In this document: positions 18,082-26,915 of the stretch, piece by piece
Position numbering within the stretch: the first letter of the stretch is position 1
Layout of the letters: each line of letters opens with the position of its first letter
Origin: Chryseobacterium sp. H1D6B
GTDB lineage: Bacteria > Bacteroidota > Bacteroidia > Flavobacteriales > Weeksellaceae
Assembly (NCBI RefSeq): GCF_029892445.1
Contig: NZ_JARXVJ010000001.1
Location: forward strand, 2,604,001-2,668,000
DNA length: 64,000 bases
Direction: 5' to 3'
Notes under the pieces: generated by a model
What the model was told of the DNA's origin: nothing
The model's database searches: none
What the model saw: the letters and a program-made list of their open reading frames with translations, nothing else
Program-made: the position numbers and the translations under genes

Positions 18082-18097
18082 ATATATTTTATTTTTG
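18066..18097 (+). promoter_or_regulatory. Bacteroidota promoter of the 910-residue TonB receptor
   Basis: TTTTG (18066-18070), 19-bp spacer, TATTTTTG (18090-18097); 23 bases separate the -7 element from the ATG at 18120. Confidence 0.75.
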
Positions 18098-18119
18098 CGT
18101 CTTGTAAAACATAAAATGT

Positions 18120-20852
18120 ATGAAAAATAGAAAAACAATTTTATCTGCTTCGGTTCTGTTTTTCTTGGGCGCCTATTCTTATGCTCAGGAAAAAAAAGAT
18201 ACAGTGAAAACAGCTGATGTAGAAGAAGTAGTAATTTTGGGTTCGAGAAGCGGGGCAAGGTCGAAAGTAGACAGTCCGGTTCCTGTGGATGTGTTCAACA
18301 TAAAAGAAGCTTCCGTAGTTTTGCCGCAGACCAACATTGCGCAGATCTTAAATGCGATAGCGCCCTCTTTTACGTCTACCGTTCAGACGAATGCAGACGG
18401 TACGGATCATTTGGATCCAGCACAGTTGAGAGGATTAGGTCCGGATCAGGTTTTAGTATTGGTTAATGGAAAAAGACGCCATACTTCAGCGCTTGTCAAT
18501 GTAAACGGGACTCCGGGAAGAGGTACGGTAGGAACGGATTTAAATTCAATTCCGTCTTTTGCAGTTACCAGAATCGAAGTTTTACGTGATGGAGCTTCTG
18601 CGCAGTACGGTTCAGATGCGATTGCAGGGGTCATCAATTTAGGGTTGAAAAGAGACACAGGAAAACTGACCGGACAGCTGACGTACGGCGGCAATCTTAC
18701 GCCTGCTGCGAATGACCATACAGGAGATTTCGACGGCCAAAATATTCAGGTAGATCTGAACTATGGGAATAAAATCGGTAAAAAAGGAGGTTTTTATAAT
18801 ATTACATGGACTACACAATTCAGAAATCCTACCTACAGAGCAGGAACAGAAAGCGGAAACCTGTTTAATGCTTACAATGCAATTGAACAGCGTGCTTTAA
18901 ATAACGGCGTGAATCTTTCTTCACTCTTCACTAATATTAACAGCACTCCAAATTCTCAACAGCTTGTAAATTATATCCACCAGTATGCACAAGATGTAAA
19001 TTATTTTTCTTCGAATTTTCAAAACCAGATTCAAGCTGCCAATACGATAGGAGCTTTACAAGGGATTTTAGGAACCAATGTAACAGATCAGGAACTGGCT
19101 TACAGAGGTTTAGACAGAAAAGATTTCAATATGCAGGTTGGACAGTCTAAATTGGTTAATAATCAACTTTTTGCAAATATTGAGATTCCGATCAATGACG
19201 ACTGGAAAGTCTATACTTTCGGAGGGTACAGCTTCCGACACGGTACTTCAGGAGGTTTTTACAGAAGACCCAATCAGAGCAGAACTTTTACAGGATTATA
19301 TCCGAACGGATACCTGCCGCAGATAGGAACGGATATTCAGGATCTGTCTTTATCAGCCGGGGTCAAAGGAAAATGGAATGGATGGGATGTAGATTTCAGT
19401 AATACTTTCGGACAGAACTCTTTTGATTATACGATTCAGGATACAGGAAATACTTCTTTAAGATTTGCTTCACCGAGTGAATTTAGTGCGGGCGGATTAA
19501 GGTTTTCTCAGAACACAATCAATTTAGATTTCTCTAAAAAATATGATGTCTTGAAAGGTCTTAATGTGGCATTCGGGGCAGAACACCGGTATGAAAATTT
19601 TAAAATAACACCGGGAGAAGAAGCTTCTTATTCTGCCTATGATATTTTTGGAAATGTACAGACGGCGAGTACTCCAAATGCTATAAAACCAACTGATTTT
19701 TTTGGAGCTCAGCTTCCGGGCGGCTCACAGGTTTTTGGAGGTTTCAGGCCTGAAAATGCAGTCAATAAAAACAGACAGTCTGTTGCAGGATATGTAGATA
19801 TAGAAATGAATTTTACTAACTGGCTGCTGGTAGATGCCGCCGCTAGATATGAGAATTATTCAGATTTTGGTTCGACATTCAACTATAAACTGGCTTCAAG
19901 AATTAAATTAGACAAGAATTTTAATTTAAGATTTGCAGGTTCTACAGGATTTAGAGCACCCTCTATTCATCAGATCTATTATAATGTGACTTCTACATTA
20001 TTCACCAATAACCAGCTTTTGGAGGTGGGAACTTTCAGCAACGATTCAAAAATTGCTGGACTGCTGGGAATTCCTAGTTTGAAACAGGAAACTTCAAAAT
20101 CGGCAAGTGTTGGTTTTACTTATAAAATTCCTTCTGCTAACTTAACGTTTACGGCAGATGGATATTTCACGAAAATTAATAACAGAATTATTTTGACCGA
20201 TCAATTCACCAGAGCGGCTGTTCCAGATGCTGCAAAAGCGGCCTTTGATGAAGCGGGAGTGAATGCCGGACAGTTCTTCGCCAATGCAATAGACACTGAA
20301 ACTAAAGGATTAGACGTAGTTATCAGCCATACTGCTAGATTTTCTGATTTTAAATTAGATAATAATTTTGCTGTTAATTTTAACCAGACCAGAAGAGTAG
20401 GAAATATACATTCTTCAGGGCTTCTGGAGTCTGCCAACCTGGAAAATGTTTATTTTTCTGAAAAGTCAAGGGTGTATTTAGAGGAAGCTGTTCCAAGAGT
20501 GAAAGCCAGTTTATCACATAACCTTGCATGGAAAAAGGCTACTTTTTATTTAAGAAATACCTATTTTGGAAAAGTAACGGGAGCGGATGTTGTGGATGCT
20601 AATGGAGATGGAATTACAGAATTTAATGAACACCAGCAGATTACAGCCAAGATCATTACTGATGTTTCTGTGGCTTATCAGTTTACAAAAAATATAGGTT
20701 TGACGATGGGAGTTAATAACTTGTTTGATATTTATCCTACAAAGAATCTTCCTGTTTCTAGTAATAATGATCAATTTATCTATTCACGTTCAACCTCACA
20801 GTTTGGGCAGAACGGAAGGTATGTTTTTTCAAGACTGAATTTTAATTTTTGA
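18120..20852 (+). CDS. TonB-dependent outer-membrane receptor
   Basis: 910 residues. A signal peptide ends at SYAQ; a TonB-box-like DVEEVVILGSR follows at about residues 38-48, then the plug domain (QLRGLGPDQVLVLVNGKRRHT, IPSFAVTRIEVLRDGASAQYGSDAIAGVIN at residues 100-180) and a long 22-strand barrel ending in the aromatic FSRLNFNF. The missing CarboxypepD-like N-terminal extension shows it is not a SusC-type receptor. The substrate (siderophore, cofactor, peptide or oligosaccharide) cannot be told: no SusD or uptake genes are adjacent. It has a dedicated promoter overlapped by an inverted repeat. Confidence 0.93.
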   Translation: MKNRKTILSASVLFFLGAYSYAQEKKDTVKTADVEEVVILGSRSGARSKVDSPVPVDVFNIKEASVVLPQTNIAQILNAIAPSFTSTVQTNADGTDHLDPAQLRGLGPDQVLVLVNGKRRHTSALVNVNGTPGRGTVGTDLNSIPSFAVTRIEVLRDGASAQYGSDAIAGVINLGLKRDTGKLTGQLTYGGNLTPAANDHTGDFDGQNIQVDLNYGNKIGKKGGFYNITWTTQFRNPTYRAGTESGNLFNAYNAIEQRALNNGVNLSSLFTNINSTPNSQQLVNYIHQYAQDVNYFSSNFQNQIQAANTIGALQGILGTNVTDQELAYRGLDRKDFNMQVGQSKLVNNQLFANIEIPINDDWKVYTFGGYSFRHGTSGGFYRRPNQSRTFTGLYPNGYLPQIGTDIQDLSLSAGVKGKWNGWDVDFSNTFGQNSFDYTIQDTGNTSLRFASPSEFSAGGLRFSQNTINLDFSKKYDVLKGLNVAFGAEHRYENFKITPGEEASYSAYDIFGNVQTASTPNAIKPTDFFGAQLPGGSQVFGGFRPENAVNKNRQSVAGYVDIEMNFTNWLLVDAAARYENYSDFGSTFNYKLASRIKLDKNFNLRFAGSTGFRAPSIHQIYYNVTSTLFTNNQLLEVGTFSNDSKIAGLLGIPSLKQETSKSASVGFTYKIPSANLTFTADGYFTKINNRIILTDQFTRAAVPDAAKAAFDEAGVNAGQFFANAIDTETKGLDVVISHTARFSDFKLDNNFAVNFNQTRRVGNIHSSGLLESANLENVYFSEKSRVYLEEAVPRVKASLSHNLAWKKATFYLRNTYFGKVTGADVVDANGDGITEFNEHQQITAKIITDVSVAYQFTKNIGLTMGVNNLFDIYPTKNLPVSSNNDQFIYSRSTSQFGQNGRYVFSRLNFNF

Positions 20853-20870
20853 TTTTTATATAATTTTTTT

Positions 20871-20902
20871 AAACGGATTCAAATTTTTGAATCCGTTTTT
20901 TA
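20871..20902. terminator. Bidirectional terminator between the TonB receptor and tenA
   Basis: AAACGGATTCAAA and TTTGAATCCGTTT pair with a two-base loop and have T-runs on both strands. The two genes are convergent. Confidence 0.85.
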
Positions 20903-20926
20903 TTTACTATCTCTTCTGCTTCCCTA

Positions 20927-21577
20927 TTATTTCCATGTTTTCAGCTCATAGGCAGCTTCCCAAAAGTGAAACTCCATTCTAGAAGACATGACAAAAGCTT
21001 CCGTCATTCTTTTTCTTATTTCTGGCGTTGCCCTCTCTGCTATTTTATCACTGATGTCAATTGCCTGCTGCACCGCGATAGAAAATTCATCTCCGCCATA
21101 AGTGTCGATCCACTTTTGATAAGGATTGCTAGTTGATTTTTGATTATTGTAAATATACTCACCCACTTCTTTATAGATCCAGAAACATGGGAGTACCGCC
21201 GCAACGGCCACTTCTACAGGGTCAAAAGAAGCTGTACTTCTTAAAAAATGAATATAATGATGGCAGGCTGGTTCTAATATTCCCTTGTCGGTTACTCCAA
21301 AATCTTTAAAATACAATTCATGTAAAGCATTTTCCACTACAATCGTATTCTCTGCAAAACGCATAAAAGCAAGTACATCCTGAATATCCTGAATCTTTGC
21401 CGCTATCAGAGAAAGTGTTCTTCCGAAATGTTCAAGATATAAAGAATCCTGAGTCATATAAAAACGGAATTTTTCCTGGGGCAGGCTGCCGTTTGATAAT
21501 TCTGTGATAAAAGGCATTGCAGTAATAGACTGATAGCGTCCTTCTATTTCCTGCCAGGTTTGTTCAGACCATTTCAT
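20927..21577 (-). CDS. tenA: Aminopyrimidine aminohydrolase / thiaminase II TenA
   Basis: 216 residues, the typical all-helical TenA length. The active-site cysteine lies in AAVLPCFWIYKEVGEY (about residue 135), and the FRFYMTQDSLYLEHFGRTL and NPYQKWIDTYGGDEF segments are family signatures. TenA hydrolyses thiamine breakdown products to give the HMP pyrimidine. It is the last gene of the thi operon; its start lies inside the end of thiD (14-base overlap). With ThiM, ThiD and ThiE it completes a salvage route. Confidence 0.95.
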   Translation of the reverse strand: MKWSEQTWQEIEGRYQSITAMPFITELSNGSLPQEKFRFYMTQDSLYLEHFGRTLSLIAAKIQDIQDVLAFMRFAENTIVVENALHELYFKDFGVTDKGILEPACHHYIHFLRSTASFDPVEVAVAAVLPCFWIYKEVGEYIYNNQKSTSNPYQKWIDTYGGDEFSIAVQQAIDISDKIAERATPEIRKRMTEAFVMSSRMEFHFWEAAYELKTWK

Positions 21578-22397
21578 TTTTGATGAGTTTTTGAGGATTA
21601 AAAAAGTGATTTAGCGGACCGTTTCCGTTTCCGGTCTGTACATCTTTTCCGTTTTCTATGGCATGGAAAACATATTCCTGTCCGAGAACAACGGCATCAT
21701 ATAAATTTTTTCCCTGTGCCAGAAAAACCGCTATTGCAGATGACAGCGTACAGCCTGATCCATGCGTATTGTTAGTTACAAATTTTTCAGTTTCAAAGGA
21801 ATGATAATTTCCTTTTTCATCTACAAATAAAGAAGTGATAGTTGAGGTTTCCTGATGGCCGCCCTTCAGCAGTATACTTTTACACCCTAATTTTTTTATA
21901 TGTTCTCCTGCGGTGTACATCTCTTCAAGTGTTTTCACTTCCATTTTAGCCAGAATAGCCGCTTCATCCATATTCGGAGTGATGATGTCGGCAATAGGGA
22001 ACAGTTTTTCAATAATTGTTGTAATTGTTTCCTGTTCAATCAGCCGGTGTCCGCTGGTAGCTACCATTACTGGATCAAATACGACCGGTATCTTTTTGTA
22101 GCTGCTTAATGTTTTAGCGATAGTTTCTACGAGCTCCGGAGTATGTACCATTCCTATTTTTATGGCATCAGGAAAAATATCATCGAGCACAGCTTCTATC
22201 TGGTCTGCTACAGCTTCTACCGGAATTGGATAGATCTTGCGTACACCTTGTGTGTTCTGAACCGGTAAAGCAGTCAATACAGAGGTTGAAAAACAGCCTA
22301 AAGCAGAAGCCGTTTTGATGTCTGCCTGAATTCCAGCACCTCCGCTTCCGTCAAATCCTGCAATCGTTAAAACTGATGGATAAGTGTATTTTTTCAT
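21564..22397 (-). CDS. thiD: Hydroxymethylpyrimidine/phosphomethylpyrimidine kinase ThiD
   Basis: 277 residues, ribokinase-like. N-terminal TIAGFDGSGGAGIQADIKT is the HMP-binding signature, and NNTHGSGCTLSSAIAVFLAQG the C-terminal anion-hole and catalytic region with the GSGC motif. It phosphorylates HMP twice to HMP-PP for ThiE. Its start overlaps the thiE stop by four bases (ATGA), and its 3' end overlaps tenA, so translation of the operon is tightly coupled. Confidence 0.95.
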   Translation of the reverse strand: MKKYTYPSVLTIAGFDGSGGAGIQADIKTASALGCFSTSVLTALPVQNTQGVRKIYPIPVEAVADQIEAVLDDIFPDAIKIGMVHTPELVETIAKTLSSYKKIPVVFDPVMVATSGHRLIEQETITTIIEKLFPIADIITPNMDEAAILAKMEVKTLEEMYTAGEHIKKLGCKSILLKGGHQETSTITSLFVDEKGNYHSFETEKFVTNNTHGSGCTLSSAIAVFLAQGKNLYDAVVLGQEYVFHAIENGKDVQTGNGNGPLNHFFNPQKLIKNEMV

Positions 22398-23023
22398 TTT
22401 AAGATTTCGTTTTTTAATTCATAAGCTGCTTTTTGAGGATCATCTGCACTGCATATTGCCGAAACTACTGCGATACAGTCTGCGCCGGCATTAATTACTT
22501 CCTTAGCATTTTGCAGGTGAATATTTCCTATTGCCATTAATGGTTTATCAGTGAGCTGTCTGATTTTGCTGATGCCTTCAAGTCCCCATTCTGTTACTGT
22601 ATCTTTTTTGGTATCAGTTCTGAAGACGGGACTTATGCCGAGATAATCGGATACGGCAGTCTGTTCATTTTGAAGCTGGGACAGATATTCAATCGAATAA
22701 CCGATGATTTTGTTCTCAATCAGAGGCAGCTGCCTTAAATAAACAGGATCAGCGTCACTATTTCCGACATGAATACCTGCTGTATCTGCCTGTCCGGCAA
22801 CATCAATATTATCATTGATAATTAGTGGAATATCATATTTATCAGTTATTTCTATAAGCTTTCGGGCTTTTTTTAGAAACGCCGCTGAAGAACTATTTTT
22901 TTCTCTAAGCTGAATGATATCTACACCGCCAAGGATAGCAAGCTCAGCAACTTTAAGGAAATTTCTCCCTTTACAATCTGCTTCGGATATCACTAAATAC
23001 AGCTGGTAGGGGAAAGGATTCAT
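22394..23023 (-). CDS. thiE: Thiamine-phosphate synthase ThiE
   Basis: 209 residues, a TIM barrel. IIQLREKNSSSAAFLKKAR, the pyrophosphate-binding segment LIINDNIDVAGQADTAGIHVG and GLEGISKIRQLTDKPLMAIGNI are ThiE signatures. It joins HMP-PP and the thiazole phosphate to thiamine phosphate in the cytoplasm. It overlaps both neighbours by four bases. A small oddity: the usual DY of the substrate loop reads DYLGISPVFRTDTKKD, a normal variant. Confidence 0.94.
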   Translation of the reverse strand: MNPFPYQLYLVISEADCKGRNFLKVAELAILGGVDIIQLREKNSSSAAFLKKARKLIEITDKYDIPLIINDNIDVAGQADTAGIHVGNSDADPVYLRQLPLIENKIIGYSIEYLSQLQNEQTAVSDYLGISPVFRTDTKKDTVTEWGLEGISKIRQLTDKPLMAIGNIHLQNAKEVINAGADCIAVVSAICSADDPQKAAYELKNEILK

Positions 23024-23817
23024 TGTTTTTCAATTTTTAAACTGCTGGTAAATTCCGCTTCAGTCATATTGTATAGTTTATCAATTAAATTGACCTGCAG
23101 GCTTCCAGGCCCTTTACTTCCTTGAACGGCTAGTTCACCTGCAATACCGATTAATGCCATGGCAGCAGCCACCGCTTCAGTTTTATTTTCTACACAGCCT
23201 ATAAATGCACCGATTAAAGCAGTGGCAGAGCATCCTAGTCCTGTCACTTTAGTCATTAACGGGTGCCCGTTTTTAATGAAAATAGTCTGGTTTTTGTCTA
23301 TAATGATATCCGTTTCTCCAGAGATGCAGACGATAGTATCATGCTGTGCCGTAATACTTCTGGCCGCCTCTAGTGCTTCGATGCTCGATGCTGTACTGTC
23401 GGCTCCTTTAGTTGATGTTTGATTAGCTTTCGCCAAGGCAATAATTTCAGAAGCATTTCCTCTGATGACAGTAGGTTTAGACTGCAGCAATTGATTTAAA
23501 ACTGAATCCCGAAAAGAAGTGGCACCCGCACCTACAGGATCTAAAACCCAGGGCTTTTCCATCAAGTGGGCCGTTTCAGCAGCTAAAAGCATAGATTCAG
23601 ACCAATACTCATCAAGAGTACCAATGTTAATGACCACAGAATGGGCAATATTCACCATTTCCTTAATTTCGGACTGGGCGTGTGCCATAATAGGAGATGC
23701 GCCGGCAGCAAGAAGAGCATTAGCCGTATTATTCATTACCACATAATTGGTAATATTATGAACGAGGGGAGAGTGTTGTTTTACAAGCTGTACGTGTTCC
23801 CAAAGAGTTTTTTCCAT
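23020..23817 (-). CDS. thiM: Hydroxyethylthiazole kinase ThiM
   Basis: 265 residues. LVHNITNYVVMNNTANALLAAGASPIM at about 18-45 (substrate side) and VTGLGCSATALIGAF near 191 (ATP and anion hole with the catalytic Cys) identify ThiM. The enzyme salvages the thiazole moiety. It is first in the operon, about 76 bases downstream of the TPP riboswitch. The de novo genes thiC, thiG, thiS and thiH are absent here, so this operon is for salvage. Confidence 0.95.
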   Translation of the reverse strand: MEKTLWEHVQLVKQHSPLVHNITNYVVMNNTANALLAAGASPIMAHAQSEIKEMVNIAHSVVINIGTLDEYWSESMLLAAETAHLMEKPWVLDPVGAGATSFRDSVLNQLLQSKPTVIRGNASEIIALAKANQTSTKGADSTASSIEALEAARSITAQHDTIVCISGETDIIIDKNQTIFIKNGHPLMTKVTGLGCSATALIGAFIGCVENKTEAVAAAMALIGIAGELAVQGSKGPGSLQVNLIDKLYNMTEAEFTSSLKIEKQ

Positions 23818-23892
23818 TGTTATCTATTAAAATAAAAACAGCTTTAGGAAAAAATCCAAAACAAAAGTACACCCAGAATGATGTCTTTTTGC

Positions 23893-23966
23893 TTTTCCCT
23901 ACGCCGGTGTAAGCCGTATCAGGTTCAAAGGGACTCTCTCAATTCTTTTCAGAATACCCCTAAAGC
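23893..23966 (-). promoter_or_regulatory. TPP (THI-element) riboswitch
   Basis: On the minus strand the leader begins with GGGGTATTCTG, has a GAGAG core, then CCCTTTGAACCTGATACGG and GCTTACACCGGCGTAGGGA. These are the conserved boxes of the thiamine pyrophosphate riboswitch (the usual CTGAGA is shifted to TTGAGAGA after an extra helix). It lies upstream of thiM and should switch off thiM-thiE-thiD-tenA when TPP is abundant, probably by hiding the translation start, since no clear terminator follows. Confidence 0.95.
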
Positions 23967-23970
23967 AGAA

Positions 23971-23978
23971 CAAATTTA
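23971..23978 (-). promoter_or_regulatory. -7 element of the thi operon
   Basis: CAAATTTA on the plus strand is TAAATTTG on the minus strand, a full TAnnTTTG match, placed just upstream of the riboswitch as expected for its promoter. Confidence 0.5.
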
Positions 23979-24012
23979 TAAAAATTATTGTATTTAAATA
24001 ATTTAAAAGCCT

Positions 24013-24396
24013 CTATTTTACAAGCTCTTCAAAAAGTTTATTAAAAGTTTTCTCCAGATCCTTAGATTTTCCAGGATGAGGTCTTGAAGTCTGTACAACA
24101 GAACTTCTCACGGCTGTCAGCCAGCGGAAACGCTCAGGGATTTCTAATTGAGCGATTGGCCCGCCTTCTTTTTTACCCTCTGCAATTTTTTGAAAGCTTT
24201 CTAAATTTTGAACAATATCGTCGTAATCCAGCTTACTGTGCATTAACCTGAATTTATCCGGGCATAAATAAAATTTCATGCGGATGAATTTTTCCTTTTT
24301 TGAAAACATCACCAGTCCGATGTTGAAAAATTCTTCTCTTTCAACTTTTGGTACCAGACGTATTACGGCATATTCGTATATCTTATCCTCTTGCAT
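24013..24396 (-). CDS. DUF3037 domain-containing protein
   Basis: 127 residues, soluble, without signal peptide. The opening YEYAVIRLVPKVEREEFFNIGLVMF and the later FRWLTAVRSSVVQTSRPHPG are the DUF3037 landmarks. Function unknown. Its start overlaps the 3' end of the upstream HipA-like kinase gene by 14 bases; this gene order is common for DUF3037, suggesting that the two proteins work together. Confidence 0.85.
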   Translation of the reverse strand: MQEDKIYEYAVIRLVPKVEREEFFNIGLVMFSKKEKFIRMKFYLCPDKFRLMHSKLDYDDIVQNLESFQKIAEGKKEGGPIAQLEIPERFRWLTAVRSSVVQTSRPHPGKSKDLEKTFNKLFEELVK

Positions 24397-25156
24397 TTTT
24401 CGCTTCGTTTACAAAGATTTGGGAGTTTTCTAATCGTGTTTTCATAAATTGAAAATACACTTCACGGATTTCTTCAGGTGTTTCATCGGCATCATTCCAA
24501 TGTAACCAGTCTTCAGGAATTAAATTAACGATTTCTCTGAAAATATCATCATTTAAGACCTCGTGGGCAAACTTATCAGCCTCATCCAGCATTTTAGCTT
24601 TTGGAAGTAAAACATGGTCTTTTACATATTTAAAAGGAGTCTTTGCCGCTGTATCAAAATGCTGCCATGAATGATGGAAATAAAAAGAAGCGCCATTATC
24701 GATCACCCAAAGCTCTTTATGCCACATCAAAAGATTTGTATTCTTATAAGTACGGTCTATATTGGTAATAAAGGCATCCAGCCAGACAATTTTTGAAGCT
24801 AACAAAGGATCAATAACAACTCCCGGATCATATGTAATAGAACCGGAAAGGTAATGCAGGCCTAAATTCAGCCCCTCTGAAAATTTTAATAAGTCCTGAA
24901 TTTCTTCATCCGCTTCAGTTCTTCCAAAATCAGCATCAAGATGTACAAAAACCAATTCGGGAATTTTCAATCCTAAAACTTCTGTTATTTTTCCTCCTAA
25001 AAGCTCAGAAATCAGCATTTTTACGCCATGTCCTGCACCACGGAATTTCAAGACATATTTAAAATCATCATCAGCTTCTGCCAGAGCCGGGAGCGAACCT
25101 CCTTCTCGAAGCGGCAGAATATAACGCATTACGGTGACCGTTCTTAAATCCAACAT
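24383..25156 (-). CDS. HipA-like kinase domain protein (HipA_2 type)
   Basis: 257 residues from the ATG at 25156 (MLDLRTVTVMRYILPLREGG); a TTG start 87 bases upstream would add a poorly conserved tail and is rejected. A glycine-rich KFRGAGHG follows DDFKYVL, and the catalytic-loop-like ITNIDRTYKNTNLLM (with Asp and Asn) and the metal-binding WVIDNGASF resemble the HipA/phosphatidylinositol-kinase-like fold. Members of this single-domain HipA-like family are not standard HipBA toxins: there is no HipB-like antitoxin, but a DUF3037 gene overlaps its end. Substrate unknown. Confidence 0.75.
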   Translation of the reverse strand: MLDLRTVTVMRYILPLREGGSLPALAEADDDFKYVLKFRGAGHGVKMLISELLGGKITEVLGLKIPELVFVHLDADFGRTEADEEIQDLLKFSEGLNLGLHYLSGSITYDPGVVIDPLLASKIVWLDAFITNIDRTYKNTNLLMWHKELWVIDNGASFYFHHSWQHFDTAAKTPFKYVKDHVLLPKAKMLDEADKFAHEVLNDDIFREIVNLIPEDWLHWNDADETPEEIREVYFQFMKTRLENSQIFVNEAKNARG

Positions 25157-25412
25157 GCAGCAAAAATAAGATTTTACTTTGTGTTTATTTCTATTTTTAA
25201 TATTTTTAAAGAAAGAAATTACTCTTACAGGCGATAAATTCAATTTTACAATTTAATTTATCTATTCATCTGTACTGAATCATTTATTTGTAACCTTTTT
25301 ATATAGAGTTTGCCATTCCGTAGAAATTTCAGCTTGAAAAATTAAAAATATTAGATTAGATCCTGCGGAATTACAAAAGAGCAGGCAGGTAGTTACTAAA
25401 TAGAAAAAGAAT

Positions 25413-26252
25413 ATGAAAATAATTAAAAATAAAGATATCATCATCTCAAACCCTGAAACCAGAAATTTTCTGGCTGATGCCTATTATCCCGAAACTAATG
25501 AAAAACAGCCGTTAGTGATCTTTGTTCACGGCTACAAAGGGTATAAAGACTGGGGGGCATGGGATTTAATGGCTGGGAAATTTGCTGAAGCAGGATTTTT
25601 CTTTGTCAAGTTTAATTTTTCCCACAACGGAACAACGGTAGAAGACCCTCATCACTTTGCAGATCTGGAAGCTTTCGGGAATAATAATTATTCTAAAGAA
25701 CTTTCTGATCTGGGAGCTGTTATTGATTATTTTATTAATGATCCGAAAGTAGATGAGCAGAAAATAATTTTAATAGGCCACAGCAGGGGCGGCGGGATTT
25801 CTATTGTCAAAACTTTTGAGGATGAAAGAATTAACGGATTGATTACGCTGGCTGCTGTAGATACTTTAGAACGTTTTCCAAAAGAAAAGGCGCTTGAAAA
25901 TTGGAAAAACGAAGGGGTATATTATGTCTTGAATGGCAGAACAAAGCAGGAAATGCCGCATTATTATCAGTTCTATGAAAATTTTGAAGAAAACGTGCAC
26001 CGTTTTGATGTTGAAAGAGCAATGGAGATGGCAAAAGCCCATGTGGTGATCGTTCATGGAACGAATGATGAAAGTGTTGATGTGAAAAATGCAGAACATC
26101 TTCATATTTTGAATCCAAATTCTGAATTGTTTTTAGCGGAAAATGCCAACCATACATTTGGTTCAAAAGAGCCGTGGACGGAAAATGGCTTACCAGCAGA
26201 TCTGAATATTGTGACTGAAAAATGCATTGAGTTTATAAAAGAAAAAATGTAA
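25413..26252 (+). CDS. Alpha/beta hydrolase, dienelactone-hydrolase/BAAT-like
   Basis: 279 residues, cytoplasmic. The strand-and-oxyanion segment LVIFVHGYKGYKDWGAWDL, the nucleophile elbow GHSRGGG (Ser near residue 126), an acid in the HGTNDESVD region and the terminal His in ENANHTFG complete a catalytic triad. Substrate unknown; related proteins are called alpha/beta fold hydrolase or peptidase S9-like. A standalone gene with a terminator directly downstream. Confidence 0.88.
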   Translation: MKIIKNKDIIISNPETRNFLADAYYPETNEKQPLVIFVHGYKGYKDWGAWDLMAGKFAEAGFFFVKFNFSHNGTTVEDPHHFADLEAFGNNNYSKELSDLGAVIDYFINDPKVDEQKIILIGHSRGGGISIVKTFEDERINGLITLAAVDTLERFPKEKALENWKNEGVYYVLNGRTKQEMPHYYQFYENFEENVHRFDVERAMEMAKAHVVIVHGTNDESVDVKNAEHLHILNPNSELFLAENANHTFGSKEPWTENGLPADLNIVTEKCIEFIKEKM

Positions 26253-26254
26253 AT

Positions 26255-26288
26255 AAAAGAGATGGTTTCATGAAACCATCTCTTTTAT
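26255..26288. terminator. Bidirectional terminator after the hydrolase gene
   Basis: A perfect palindrome of two 16-base arms (26255-26270 and 26271-26286), A-rich at one end and T-rich at the other. It serves the hydrolase on the plus strand and the convergent lipoprotein gene on the minus strand. Confidence 0.85.
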
Positions 26289-26307
26289 TTTGTAATATTT
26301 ACACTTT

Positions 26308-26904
26308 TCAGCTTTTTACAGCATTCTTTTTTATTGATTTAAGTAATTGATTAAAATTTTTCATAGTCATCATCTCGGTGGTTGGAGTAAAAATAGTCGC
26401 TTTCTGCTCTTTTTCCACAGAGGCTTCAGAGGATGCTTTAAATGAATATATTTTCTTCATGGTCTGAATATCGTAGACTTCCATAACAGCAAAAGTTTCA
26501 TTCTTTTTATAATCGATCTGCTGGCCTATCGCAGTATCCAGATCTTTTCGGACTTTTATTGTAGAGATATTCACCAGAAAATTAAAATCTGTATTTGTTT
26601 TTAAGGTTTCGAGATCTTCATTTTCAGGCTCGAAAGGAATGGTGTTTAGTATAATGTTTTGAGATTTGGCCATATTGAGATTATATGCATTACCATCACT
26701 CATTTCATTGAAAAATTTCAAAACTTCTTTATCCATCATCTCTTTATGATGAGAATCTACATCCGTACGAATAGTATTAACAAGCCATTTCTGATCCTTT
26801 GCAAATACCAGGGATTTACTATAGATCCCGTAATCTTTTTTTACCGGATAATAGCATGACTGAAGAGTGAAAATAACGAAAAATAAAAAAATAGATTTTT
26901 TCAT
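26308..26904 (-). CDS. Hypothetical lipoprotein
   Basis: 198 residues. The N-terminus MKKSIFLFFVIFTLQSC ends in a lipobox-like LQSC, so Cys17 is probably acylated. The mature protein has a central region NFLVNISTIKVRKDLDTAIG and FAVMEVYDIQTMKKIYSFKA, a pattern of beta-strands seen in stress or envelope lipoproteins (GNA1162/CsgG-like fold is possible but not supported). I do not recognise a family. It starts 11 bases after the flavin reductase stop on the same strand and may be in its transcript. Confidence 0.7.
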   Translation of the reverse strand: MKKSIFLFFVIFTLQSCYYPVKKDYGIYSKSLVFAKDQKWLVNTIRTDVDSHHKEMMDKEVLKFFNEMSDGNAYNLNMAKSQNIILNTIPFEPENEDLETLKTNTDFNFLVNISTIKVRKDLDTAIGQQIDYKKNETFAVMEVYDIQTMKKIYSFKASSEASVEKEQKATIFTPTTEMMTMKNFNQLLKSIKKNAVKS

Positions 26905-26915
26905 AATGCTGTTAA

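Noticed and set aside
24013..25156. HipBA toxin-antitoxin system
   Set aside because: No HipB-like HTH gene is present and the kinase lacks the full HipA N-terminal domain.
25157..25243. TTG-initiated 29-residue extension of the HipA-like kinase
   Set aside because: The ATG at 25156 gives the family-typical N-terminus, and the extension is basic and not family-like.
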